DNA of 9,484 nucleotides, from positions 1 to 9,484 of the forward strand of contig WREE01000077.1 in NCBI GenBank assembly GCA_009779515.1, written 5' to 3'. The notes under the pieces were generated by a model. It did no database searches. It worked only from the letters and a program-made list of their open reading frames with translations, and was not told where the DNA came from. Source of the stretch: Symbiobacteriaceae bacterium. Its GTDB lineage: Bacteria > Bacillota > JAAYKD01 > WRDA01. Below are positions 1-6,705 of this stretch, in pieces. The stretch's first letter is position 1. The number at the start of each line of letters is the position of its first letter. The position numbers were made by a program, and so were the translations under genes.

Positions 1-927
1 AACCAAATTATCGGAGCAGTTATGCGGGGTTCCGGCAATACCCGGGTCACCATGGTGACTAATACCACCGCTAATTTAGTCAACGCCAGCTTAGGTTATG
101 TGCTTATTTATGGTAACTTTGGCATACCCGCTATGGGTATTACCGGAGCAGCTATTGCCACCGTGGTTTCCCAGACGGTGGGAGCTATTATGGCCCTAAT
201 TATCTTCTTCAACTTCCAGGATAACCTGCAGGTAGACTTCACCAACTTCCGCATTAAAGTGGAAGAAATTAAGGAAGTTTTCAACATCGGGGTGCCGGCA
301 GCTTCGGAACAGTTGCTCATGCAGTTTGGGCAAATTGCTTTAGCCGGTCTTATCGGCTCCATGGGCGCCGTGGAGTTTGCCGCTCATAACCAGGGTGCCA
401 CTGCCGAGTCTATCTCCTATATGCCGGCTAACGGTTTCGGTATTGCCACCACGGCTTTAGTAGGTATGAGTATCGGGGTGGGCTCAGTGAGCTTGGCGGA
501 AAGGTATGTCAAGGTGTTATCGAAGTGGAATATGATGCTGACGGCGGTAACTGCCAGCTTCCTCCTCTTCTTTCCTCGTCAGATATTCTCCCTACTCACT
601 AACGACCAAAATGTTATTAACCTGGGGGTCTATTACTTAATTATCATGGCGGTTTGTCAGTTACCTCAGCAGCTAACTGGAGTCTATAACGGAGCTTTGC
701 GAGGTTCCGGAGATGCCCGTGCCACCATGACTAACCAGCTAATTGGTCTTTGGGGTATTCGGGTGCCTCTCTCCTTCTTCTTTGCGGGGTATTTAAAATG
801 GAATATTATCTCTATCTGGATCGCCATGGCTATCGACCTATATGTTCGTTTCATTTTAGCCTATACCCGTTATCGTCGGGGTATTTGGAAAGAGACCGCC
901 TACCGTATTGCCGGGGAGAGGTCTTAA
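1..927 (+). CDS. MATE family efflux transporter, C-terminal part (5' end outside window)
   Basis: This is an integral membrane antiporter of the multidrug and toxic compound extrusion family, which exports cationic drugs or metabolites in exchange for Na+ or H+. The reading frame is open from base 1 (NQIIGAV precedes the first Met at 22), so the start is upstream; 308 residues are visible of a usual 440-460. The family's internal duplication shows in two copies of the loop motif RGSG(N/D)xR, at residues 9-15 and 234-240 of the visible part. Between them is the start of the second lobe (GVPAASEQLLMQFGQ), followed by AAHN and hydrophobic helices; a basic tail (YTRYRRG) ends the protein. The usual second-lobe ALVGQxLGAG motif reads ALVGMSIGVG, a modest departure. 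The gene converges on the peptidase operon and is followed by hairpins, so it probably ends its own transcript. The family call is firm; the substrate cannot be told. Confidence 0.93.
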   Translation, partial: NQIIGAVMRGSGNTRVTMVTNTTANLVNASLGYVLIYGNFGIPAMGITGAAIATVVSQTVGAIMALIIFFNFQDNLQVDFTNFRIKVEEIKEVFNIGVPAASEQLLMQFGQIALAGLIGSMGAVEFAAHNQGATAESISYMPANGFGIATTALVGMSIGVGSVSLAERYVKVLSKWNMMLTAVTASFLLFFPRQIFSLLTNDQNVINLGVYYLIIMAVCQLPQQLTGVYNGALRGSGDARATMTNQLIGLWGIRVPLSFFFAGYLKWNIISIWIAMAIDLYVRFILAYTRYRRGIWKETAYRIAGERS

Positions 928-934
928 AGGACGC

Positions 935-951
935 GGCGGCAAACTGCTGCC
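935..951. repeat. Small imperfect hairpin, first of three in tandem
   Basis: Arms 935-941 (ggcggca) and 945-951 (tgctgcc) pair over 7 bp with one G-U wobble and a 3-nt loop (aac). It starts 7 nt after the MATE stop codon. It resembles the core of the next palindrome (ggcggca-aag-tgccgcc) and may be a degenerate copy of it. No T tract follows, so it is not a convincing terminator alone. Confidence 0.45.
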
Positions 952-960
952 ATGCTCCAA

Positions 961-1001
961 GTTACGTGTAGAGGCGGCAAAGTGCCGCCTCTACACGTAA
1001 C
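961..1001. repeat. Perfect 19-bp palindrome with 3-nt loop (REP/MITE-like element)
   Basis: Arm 961-979 is the exact reverse complement of arm 983-1001, with loop aag at 980-982. A perfect 19-bp stem on a 3-nt loop is far more than chance or an ordinary terminator needs. No T-rich tract follows on either strand. The position, between two convergent genes, is typical of dispersed palindromic repeats such as REP-like or miniature elements. Only one full copy is present here, so its repetitive nature is inferred. It may also block read-through or stabilise the 3' ends of the flanking transcripts. Confidence 0.75.
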
Positions 1002-1017
1002 ACCGGTTTATCTACAG

Positions 1018-1060
1018 TCTTAGGCTGAAGACAAAGTCTTCAGCCTAAGATTTTGTTTTA
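1018..1060 (+). terminator. Probable rho-independent terminator of the MATE gene (15-bp perfect stem)
   Basis: Arm 1018-1032 pairs perfectly with 1036-1050 over 15 bp, with loop aaa at 1033-1035, and is followed on the plus strand by the T-rich tract ttttgtttta (1051-1060). This is the expected layout for intrinsic termination of rightward transcription from the MATE gene. On the minus strand no T tract follows, so it is a poorer terminator for the convergent S10 gene, although the stem could still slow polymerase. The tri-nucleotide loop and near-perfect symmetry resemble the preceding palindrome, so it may be a repeat element recruited as a terminator. Confidence 0.7.
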
Positions 1061-1120
1061 GCCTCTCATGGGTAGCTTTCTGCGCCTAATGGTTGGGTTA
1101 TTTGTCTCCAGTAATTTAGC

Positions 1121-2533
1121 CTATATTTTAATAAAGGCTCGGACATCGTCGGCGAACTGCTTAGCCGGCTCTTCCCCCAGGTAAACCATATGCCCCGAAG
1201 CGTACTCGTTTATCTCTACCCTCTCTATAGGGTAGCCGCCGTGCCTTGCCAGGTAACGAGCCTGTCCGATAGTGCAAGCCATATCGTAATAGCCGGTGGC
1301 GAACATGACCCGTAGCTGGTTGTTACGGCGCATGGAGGCGGAGAGGCACTCGTAGGGGAGGTTACGGCTCTTGCGGTTCCAGGTGACGCCATCGAAGCGG
1401 GCGATAGCGTAGTACTCCCGGTCGTGGGTTATTTTTAGGTTTTCCTTAATTGGTCCACACATGGCTGCCATGAAGGAAGGGGTATATTGGCAAATGGCCA
1501 CCCCTTCGCGTCCGGAGCGAGAGCCGTAGGGGAGGGTGAAGCGACCGTCCAGTCTGCCAATTTCGGCGAACTGGTCTTCAATAACCTGTTGCCAAGAAAG
1601 ACGCATATCAGGGCGGATATCCTGCTTTAAGACATCATGTTTACTGATACCGGTAAAGTAGGAGATGCGCTCGGCAATTTTTTCCTTGGCGGCAGGATCC
1701 AGAGTATGCCCCGCCCAGAGAGCTAGAAGATATTCTTGGTCACAGAAAGCATAGCATTCATCGACGAACTCTTTCAGGGTGCAAGTGATATGGTCTCTTT
1801 CCCGGTTATGATACCAGTGAGCGGCTGCCATGGTCGGGAGCGCTAAAATGGCATCTTCCATATTAAACTTGAGCATAGAATCGGCATTCCCCATGGCGTT
1901 ACCTAACAGGACTATACCATTTAAGCCCATGGAGGAGAGGTTGGCACCCTGACCAGTAAGCACATCAGATAAAACGGCAGCTCGCACGGTGCCATAACTC
2001 TCTCCTAAAATATATTTGGGAGAGTTCCAGCGTTTATAGTGGTTAACCCAAGTATGGATGATAACTTTTAGACTCTCGGCATCTTCATCGATACCAAAGA
2101 AGCGAGTGCCTGCCTCTTTGTTGATCAGGCGTCCCCAACCGGTACCTACCGGATCGAAAAAGACCAAGTCGGCGATATCTAAAAGGCACCAATCGTTGTT
2201 CGCAATGTAGTAGGGAGGGGCATGAGGGGTGTTTACCGCCTCGGGGTTATCCTGGAAGACCATGCGTAAGGGTCCAAAAAGCCCGGCATGGAGCCAGAGG
2301 GAACCAGCTCCGGGTCCGCCATTAAAAAAGAAGACCACGGGACGCTGGGAAGTGTCGGCAACATCGCTGCGAAAATAAGAGTAGGTAAAGACGGAGCCGA
2401 TGGCCGTTCCTGCTTCATCGTAGAGTAGATTATCTTGGGAAATGGTATTATAGGGGATATCGACCCCGTTTACTTTGACTACCCCGGACGATTCGTAAAC
2501 GCCAGCGGCGAAGGGAGCGTTTTGTAAAGCCAT
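1121..2533 (-). CDS. Peptidase S10 family serine carboxypeptidase-like protein, no signal peptide
   Basis: This is a serine carboxypeptidase-type alpha/beta hydrolase (470 aa) expected to remove C-terminal residues from peptides. The oxyanion-hole motif NGGPGAGS lies at residues 71-78 (NGGPGCSS in yeast carboxypeptidase Y), a DPVGTGWG segment at about 127-134, and the nucleophile elbow GESYG at 177-181 with Ser179. The other triad residues are Asp417 in ATGYYDMA and His448 in YASGHMVY. The start chosen is the ATG at 2533, because AGGAGG sits 8 nt upstream; an in-frame GTG at 2551 would place this site inside the coding region. The N-terminus (MALQNAPFAAGVYES) has no basic-hydrophobic signal sequence, so the protein is predicted cytoplasmic, unlike many secreted or vacuolar S10 enzymes. 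It follows the M3 peptidase gene by 27 nt and is very likely cotranscribed. The family is clear; substrate preference is unknown. Confidence 0.92.
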   Translation of the reverse strand: MALQNAPFAAGVYESSGVVKVNGVDIPYNTISQDNLLYDEAGTAIGSVFTYSYFRSDVADTSQRPVVFFFNGGPGAGSLWLHAGLFGPLRMVFQDNPEAVNTPHAPPYYIANNDWCLLDIADLVFFDPVGTGWGRLINKEAGTRFFGIDEDAESLKVIIHTWVNHYKRWNSPKYILGESYGTVRAAVLSDVLTGQGANLSSMGLNGIVLLGNAMGNADSMLKFNMEDAILALPTMAAAHWYHNRERDHITCTLKEFVDECYAFCDQEYLLALWAGHTLDPAAKEKIAERISYFTGISKHDVLKQDIRPDMRLSWQQVIEDQFAEIGRLDGRFTLPYGSRSGREGVAICQYTPSFMAAMCGPIKENLKITHDREYYAIARFDGVTWNRKSRNLPYECLSASMRRNNQLRVMFATGYYDMACTIGQARYLARHGGYPIERVEINEYASGHMVYLGEEPAKQFADDVRAFIKI

Positions 2534-2541
2534 GGTTTTTT

Positions 2542-2547
2542 CCTCCT
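2542..2547 (-). promoter_or_regulatory. Ribosome binding site that fixes the S10 peptidase start
   Basis: On the minus strand this reads AGGAGG, 8 nt before the ATG at 2533. It lies downstream of the alternative in-frame GTG at 2551, so the ATG is the start to annotate. The site sits in the 27-nt gap after the M3 peptidase stop codon. Confidence 0.85.
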
Positions 2548-2560
2548 GCACTAGTAGAGA

Positions 2561-4345
2561 TTATTTTTGGGTAAGCTCCAGCCATTCAGCCAATTCGGCG
2601 AGAGCTAAGTCGATGGCGCTGAGCCAGAAATCCGGCTGGCTGAGATCTACGCCTAAATGTTTGGCTGCTAAATCCTCAACCGTGGAGCGGCCGGTATCTC
2701 TGAGGAGAGCGGCATATTTGTCTTCAAATTCGGGACCGGCTTGCACAGCATGGGCATAGATCCCTGTAGCAAAGAGGTAGCCGAAGGTATAGGGGAAGTT
2801 ATAAAAGGGGGTACCGGTGTTGTGGAAGTGGAGCTTAGAAGCCCAGAAGGTGGGGTGCCAGCGGTCTAAAGCGTTGCCGTAGCTCTCTTTTTGGGCTGCC
2901 AGCATCAGTTCGTTTAAGCGCGCCACAGAGAGATCACCCTTTTGACGCTCCTCATAAAAAGCTTTTTCAAAGACAAAGCGGCAGACCAGGTTGGTCATCT
3001 GCCCTACCCCCCGACGGAGCTTGTCTTCCATTAAGCTGGTGCGCTCAGCCTGGTTAGCAGCAGCGGCGATAGCGGCATCCCCCACCAAGACTTCGGCAAA
3101 GGTGGAAGCAGTTTCCGCCACGTTCATGGCGTAACCTTTAGTCATTTGGGGGAGATCTTTAAGTACCCAGGAGTGGTAAGCGTGCCCCAGTTCGTGGGCT
3201 AAGGTAGCCACATTCCCTTTGCTGCCAGAGAAGGTGACAAAGATACGGCTTTGCTGCGCTTCGGGGAAGCCGCTGCAGAAGCCTCCCATCCGTTTGCCGG
3301 ATCGGTCTTCGGACTCTATCCAGCGTTCTTGGAAAGCTCTGACGGCAAGCTCAGCCATGCGGGGAGAGAGCCGGTTAAAGTGCGTCACGATAAAGTTAGC
3401 CGCCTCATCGTAAGTGAGCTTTACTTCGTTGCCGCTCAGGGGAGCATCCACATCCTGCCAGCCCAAGGAGGAGAGCCCCAGGAGCTCTTTTTTCCGTTGT
3501 AGGAAAGCTACCAAGCGAGGACGGTTTTGAGTAATAGCGGTATACATACTTTCCAAAGTAGTGCGTTTCATACGGTTCATGCGCATAGGTTCAAAGAGGA
3601 AGTCTTCCCAACCTCGAGCCCGGTAGAGGTTTAGGCGATACCCCGCCATTTGGTTGAGCCCGACAGCAATGGTATCAGCAGCTTCGTCCCAGGCTTTATC
3701 CCAAAGATCCATGTAATAGGCGCGTCTGACCGGGTCGGTATGGGAGAGGCGGTTTTGCAACTGCCCCGGGGAGATAATTGAAGTTACCCCCTCCTCCTCC
3801 ACGGTGATTTTTATACTGCCGGTTATTTGGTTATAGAGGGTATTCCAGCCGTGATAACCGTTAACGGAAAGGGTGTTCACTAACGCTTCCTGAGCTGCCG
3901 GAAGCATATCTTTGGCACGGTTGCGTCTTTCCTCCAGGTTCCAGGCTAAATCCGCCAGTTCCGGTGTTGCCAGGAGAGACACCCACTCCTCTTGGGGGAG
4001 GGAGAGCATTTGGTCGTTGATGAGGGTGTTGATGGTTCCTAACAAAGCGCCCATTTGGCGGTTCTGTCCTTCCAGTTGACGGGCAGCCTGGTTGGCGACA
4101 TCTGCTGCTCCATGACAGCTTATGAAGGCACGGGCGTAGGAGGTACGGCTAGCGAGTCGCTGGAGTTTAGTCAGCCGTTCCACCCAGGTGGCGACTTCCG
4201 TGCAGGGGGTTTTTACTTCGGTGGCAAATTGTTGGAGATCCTTTTTTAGCTCATCGGTGTAAGCAGCATACTGGGGTGAAGCTGGTCCTCCAGGGAAGAA
4301 GATATCCAAATCCCAGGTCTGTTTAAGTCCTTTCAACTCAGGCAC
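2561..4345 (-). CDS. pepF: M3 family oligoendopeptidase (PepF-type zinc metallopeptidase)
   Basis: This is a cytoplasmic zinc endopeptidase that cleaves short peptides; 594 aa, the usual PepF length (about 600). The N-terminal part (WDLDIFFPGG at 11-20, then helical region) matches PepF. The zinc site is HELGH at 384-388 (catalytic Glu385) with the third ligand probably Glu411 in NVAETAST. The substrate-binding segment follows as HFHNTGTPFYNFPYTFG from about 506. The start is GTG at 4345, with AGGAAG (minus strand, 4358-4353) 7 nt upstream and no better in-frame start nearby. It is the first gene of the leftward operon; the S10 peptidase follows by 27 nt. PepF endopeptidase products would suit a downstream carboxypeptidase, so the pair looks like a peptide-recycling unit (inference). 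No signal peptide is seen. Confidence 0.95.
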   Translation of the reverse strand: MPELKGLKQTWDLDIFFPGGPASPQYAAYTDELKKDLQQFATEVKTPCTEVATWVERLTKLQRLASRTSYARAFISCHGAADVANQAARQLEGQNRQMGALLGTINTLINDQMLSLPQEEWVSLLATPELADLAWNLEERRNRAKDMLPAAQEALVNTLSVNGYHGWNTLYNQITGSIKITVEEEGVTSIISPGQLQNRLSHTDPVRRAYYMDLWDKAWDEAADTIAVGLNQMAGYRLNLYRARGWEDFLFEPMRMNRMKRTTLESMYTAITQNRPRLVAFLQRKKELLGLSSLGWQDVDAPLSGNEVKLTYDEAANFIVTHFNRLSPRMAELAVRAFQERWIESEDRSGKRMGGFCSGFPEAQQSRIFVTFSGSKGNVATLAHELGHAYHSWVLKDLPQMTKGYAMNVAETASTFAEVLVGDAAIAAAANQAERTSLMEDKLRRGVGQMTNLVCRFVFEKAFYEERQKGDLSVARLNELMLAAQKESYGNALDRWHPTFWASKLHFHNTGTPFYNFPYTFGYLFATGIYAHAVQAGPEFEDKYAALLRDTGRSTVEDLAAKHLGVDLSQPDFWLSAIDLALAELAEWLELTQK

Positions 4346-4383
4346 AACACCACTTCCTTTCGCGGTTTTTATCTGTTACCTGG

Positions 4384-4389
4384 ATTATA
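4384..4389 (-). promoter_or_regulatory. Candidate -10 box for the peptidase operon
   Basis: The minus strand reads TATAAT here, a full consensus -10, about 40 nt before the pepF start. At 17-bp spacing the -35 position reads gagatt, which does not match TTGACA, and there is no TG extension. It is a plausible but unproven promoter; an activator could replace the missing -35. Confidence 0.35.
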
Positions 4390-4453
4390 TTTCCGTACCC
4401 ACCAGGAATCTCCTTCTTGTTGCCTCAGGGAGCTGCTTTACCTTTCGTTGAAT

Positions 4454-4474
4454 TTGTGAAGAATAACATCACAA
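4454..4474. promoter_or_regulatory. Inverted repeat TTGTGA-N9-TCACAA in the divergent control region
   Basis: Half-sites ttgtga (4454-4459) and tcacaa (4469-4474) are perfect inverted copies, centred about 110 bp upstream of the fab-operon transcription start and about 85 bp upstream of the candidate pepF promoter. The half-sites resemble those of CRP/FNR-type regulators, but the spacer is 9 nt rather than the usual 4 to 6, so no regulator can be named. It could be chance. The rest of the 285-bp gap at 4346-4630 holds the two promoter candidates and no gene. Confidence 0.25.
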
Positions 4475-4549
4475 CCAAAATGCTGGTATGGGGCATCCCT
4501 AAAATAAGCTGGGACAGAGAATTTTATTACTTTGGTCATATAAGTGGGG

Positions 4550-4578
4550 TTGCATATTTTTCGTAGTTAGGTTATAAT
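4550..4578 (+). promoter_or_regulatory. SigA-type promoter of the fatty-acid synthesis operon
   Basis: A consensus -10 TATAAT (4573-4578) lies 17 bp downstream of a partial -35 TTGCAT (4550-4555), in a locally AT-rich stretch. The predicted start near 4585 gives a leader of about 45 nt before the first ATG at 4631. It is the only well-formed promoter seen ahead of the six plus-strand genes, so it likely drives the whole operon. Confidence 0.7.
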
Positions 4579-4587
4579 ATCGGGGAA

Positions 4588-4609
4588 GGCAGCCCACTGC
4601 AAGGCTGTT
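4588..4609 (+). promoter_or_regulatory. Small leader hairpin before the first fab-operon gene
   Basis: In the predicted leader, cagcc (4590-4594) pairs with ggctg (4603-4607), extended by two G-U pairs, with an 8-nt loop; attttc follows. An alternative 4-bp stem, gcag (4589-4592) with ctgc (4597-4600), is mutually exclusive with it. The structure is short and could be chance or a weak attenuator; no known riboswitch is recognised. Confidence 0.25.
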
Positions 4610-4630
4610 ATTTTCAGGAGGTAAATTTTA

Positions 4631-5713
4631 ATGAGAATCCCGTCACTAACAATTGGTCATTTAACTGCTCACCTGCCTATTGTCCAAGGAGGGATGGGGG
4701 TAGGTATCTCCATGTCAGGTCTGGCAGGAGCTGTAGCCCAGGCTGGTGGTATTGGGGTTATTTCTGCCGTGGGTATAGGCTTTTATCGTCCCGATATTAA
4801 TGTCGATAAAGTTAAAGCCAACATTAAAGCCATACAGGAACAACTGCAGTTAGCCAGGCAAAAAGCACCTAAAGGTATTTTAGGTGTGAATATCATGGTT
4901 GCTATTCGGGAATTCGATGAGTTAGTGCGAGCTTCGATCAACGCCGGTGCCGATATTATCTTCGCCGGAGCTGGTTTGCCCACCGATCTCCCTTCCTTGG
5001 TGGGTAACAGTAAGGTGTTGTTAGCACCGATTATCTCTTCGGCGAAAGCGGCTACGGTTATTTGCCGGGCTTGGGCGAAACGGTACAGCTATACCCCGGA
5101 CGCCATTGTCTTGGAAGGTCCTTTGGCAGGGGGGCACCTGGGTTTTTCCGTGGAGGAACTGGAAGAAGGCCATGGCAAAGACCTGTCTACCTTGCTGCAG
5201 GAGGTGTTGGCAGCCGTAGCTCCCTTCGAAGAAGCCAGCGGTAAAACCATTCCGGTCATCGCCGGTGGGGGAGTATGGAGTGGTGCCGATATTGCTTCTT
5301 TGCTTAAGCAAGGTGCCAGCGGTGTCCAAATGGCGACGCGCTTTGTCACCACTGTGGAGTGCGATGCCTCACTGAAGTTCAAAGAAGCTTATTTAAACGC
5401 CCAGGGACCGGAAGATTTGATGATCATTCGTTCACCGGTAGGGATGCCGGGACGAGCCTTAGCTAACCAATTTTTAAAAATGGTTAGCCAGGGAGCGACT
5501 ATTCCCAACCATTGTGACTATACCTGTTTGAAGACCTGTAAACCGGCGGAGGCACCCTATTGTATTGCCAATGTGCTCATTGCGGCGCAAAAAGGGGAGT
5601 TTGAACACGGTTTCGCCTTTGCTGGAGCTAATGCTTGGCGCTGCAAGGAAATTGTGACAGTACAGGCGCTGATGGACGAACTGGCAGCGGAAATTGAAGA
5701 AGTGCCAGCATAA
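4631..5713 (+). CDS. FMN-dependent FabK / nitronate monooxygenase-like enzyme, probable enoyl-ACP reductase
   Basis: This is a TIM-barrel flavoprotein of the NMO/FabK/PfaD superfamily, 360 aa. It has PIVQGGMGVGIS at 16-27 (flavin-binding N-terminus), GPLAGGHLG at 163-171 (the GGH motif, with His169 at the position of the catalytic His of FabK and NMO), IPVIAGGGVWSGADI at 207-221 (FMN phosphate loop) and SPVGMPGRAL at 268-277. Near the C-terminus is a cysteine cluster C295-x3-C299-x3-C303-x7-C311, followed by FAFAGANAWRC. The start is supported by AGGAGG at 4616-4621, 9 nt upstream. As the first gene of a fab operon with no other enoyl reductase visible, its most likely job is NAD(P)H-dependent reduction of enoyl-ACP to acyl-ACP. 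Automated annotation may well say nitronate monooxygenase; sequence alone does not exclude that. The stop codon overlaps the fabD ribosome binding site, so translation is probably coupled. Confidence 0.82.
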   Translation: MRIPSLTIGHLTAHLPIVQGGMGVGISMSGLAGAVAQAGGIGVISAVGIGFYRPDINVDKVKANIKAIQEQLQLARQKAPKGILGVNIMVAIREFDELVRASINAGADIIFAGAGLPTDLPSLVGNSKVLLAPIISSAKAATVICRAWAKRYSYTPDAIVLEGPLAGGHLGFSVEELEEGHGKDLSTLLQEVLAAVAPFEEASGKTIPVIAGGGVWSGADIASLLKQGASGVQMATRFVTTVECDASLKFKEAYLNAQGPEDLMIIRSPVGMPGRALANQFLKMVSQGATIPNHCDYTCLKTCKPAEAPYCIANVLIAAQKGEFEHGFAFAGANAWRCKEIVTVQALMDELAAEIEEVPA

Positions 5714-5723
5714 GGAGAAAAAT

Positions 5724-6689
5724 ATGTCTAGAGTAGCTCTTATCTTTCCCGGGCAGGGTGCCCAGTACTCCGGTATGGGCAGTGATCTTTACCATGAGTT
5801 TGCTGCCACCAGGCATCTGTTCCAGACAACCAACGAGGCTTTAGGATATAACCTGCAGGAGCTGATGTTTTCCGGTTCAGCTGAAGAGTTGCAGCTTACA
5901 AAACATACCCAACCCGCTATTCTAACCCACTCGGTGGCAGCTTGGACTATCCTGGCAGATATTATCCCTAAGGAGAGCATAATAGCTACCGCAGGGCTAT
6001 CTTTGGGAGAATACTCCGCCTTGGTGGTAGCGGGTGTGCTGCCGTTTGACGAGGCAGTGGTAGCTGTCCACCATCGGGGTGCCGCTATGCAGGCGGCTGT
6101 CCCTGTAGGGGTTGGAGGTATGTCAGCTATCTTAGGTTTAGCTACCTCGGTTGTAGAGGAGATCGTGAACCGGGCAGACCCCGCCTTGGGGGTAGTGGCC
6201 ATTGCCAACTATAACTCTCCGGGGCAAGTCGTGATCAGCGGCAAACTGGAAGCGTTGGCGGCATTAGAAGATGAGTTAAAGGCAGCAGGAGCATCCCGGG
6301 TGGTGGCGTTACCCGTTTCCGCACCCTTTCACTGCTCCCTGTTGCAACCGGCAGCCGACCGCCTAGCCCAAGTCCTGCATGAAGTAACTGTAGGGGAGTT
6401 TAACTACCCGGTTATTGCCAACACTACGGCTCTACCTTATCCGGGCAAGGAAATGGTTAAGGAAATTTTAATTAACCAGGTTACCAACGGGGTACGTTGG
6501 GAGCAAACTGTCCGCTATCTGCTCCAAGCAGGGTGCGATACTTTCGTGGAAATAGGACCAGGCACTACCTTGAGCCAGTTCGTGCGGCGCATTGCTCGTG
6601 ACAGCGACCACCAAGTGCAGCTGTTGTCCTGCGATAAAGTGGCAGATATTGCTGCCATTAAGGAGTTTTTTAGCCAACCGGTTGTCTAG
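5724..6689 (+). CDS. fabD: Malonyl-CoA:ACP transacylase
   Basis: FabD transfers malonyl from CoA to the phosphopantetheine of acyl carrier protein, supplying the extender for each elongation cycle; it is cytoplasmic. At 321 aa it is close to the usual 305-320. It shows FPGQGAQ at 8-14, the nucleophile motif GLSLGEYSAL at 91-100 with Ser93, Arg118 for malonyl carboxylate binding, and His203 in APFHC as the catalytic base. The residue before the nucleophile is Leu rather than the His of the E. coli GHSLG motif. The start is the ATG at 5724: AAGGAG overlaps the stop codon of the preceding gene and lies 6 nt upstream, while the longer frame from TTG 5694 would run inside that gene. The gap to the upstream gene is 10 nt and to fabG 16 nt, so it is tightly operonic. 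Confidence 0.96.
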   Translation: MSRVALIFPGQGAQYSGMGSDLYHEFAATRHLFQTTNEALGYNLQELMFSGSAEELQLTKHTQPAILTHSVAAWTILADIIPKESIIATAGLSLGEYSALVVAGVLPFDEAVVAVHHRGAAMQAAVPVGVGGMSAILGLATSVVEEIVNRADPALGVVAIANYNSPGQVVISGKLEALAALEDELKAAGASRVVALPVSAPFHCSLLQPAADRLAQVLHEVTVGEFNYPVIANTTALPYPGKEMVKEILINQVTNGVRWEQTVRYLLQAGCDTFVEIGPGTTLSQFVRRIARDSDHQVQLLSCDKVADIAAIKEFFSQPVV

Positions 6690-6705
6690 CTGAAAGGGTG
6701 ATTTT

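Noticed and set aside
961..1001. Palindrome read as the terminator of the S10 peptidase gene
   Set aside because: No T-rich tract follows it on the minus strand.
4563..4578. Partial resemblance of the fab promoter (minus strand ATTATAACCTA) to a FapR operator half-site
   Set aside because: Only one half matches; the other half lacks the palindrome expected for FapR, and part of the match is forced by the TATAAT -10 box.
5694..5723. Longer fabD starting at TTG 5694
   Set aside because: It would overlap the upstream gene, lacks a ribosome binding site, and adds residues before the conserved MSRVALIFPGQGAQ start.
5789..6208. Minus-strand open frame of 139 codons inside fabD
   Set aside because: It is antisense to a clearly coding gene, has low-complexity Ala/Thr/Ser-rich composition and no recognisable domain; it is a shadow frame.
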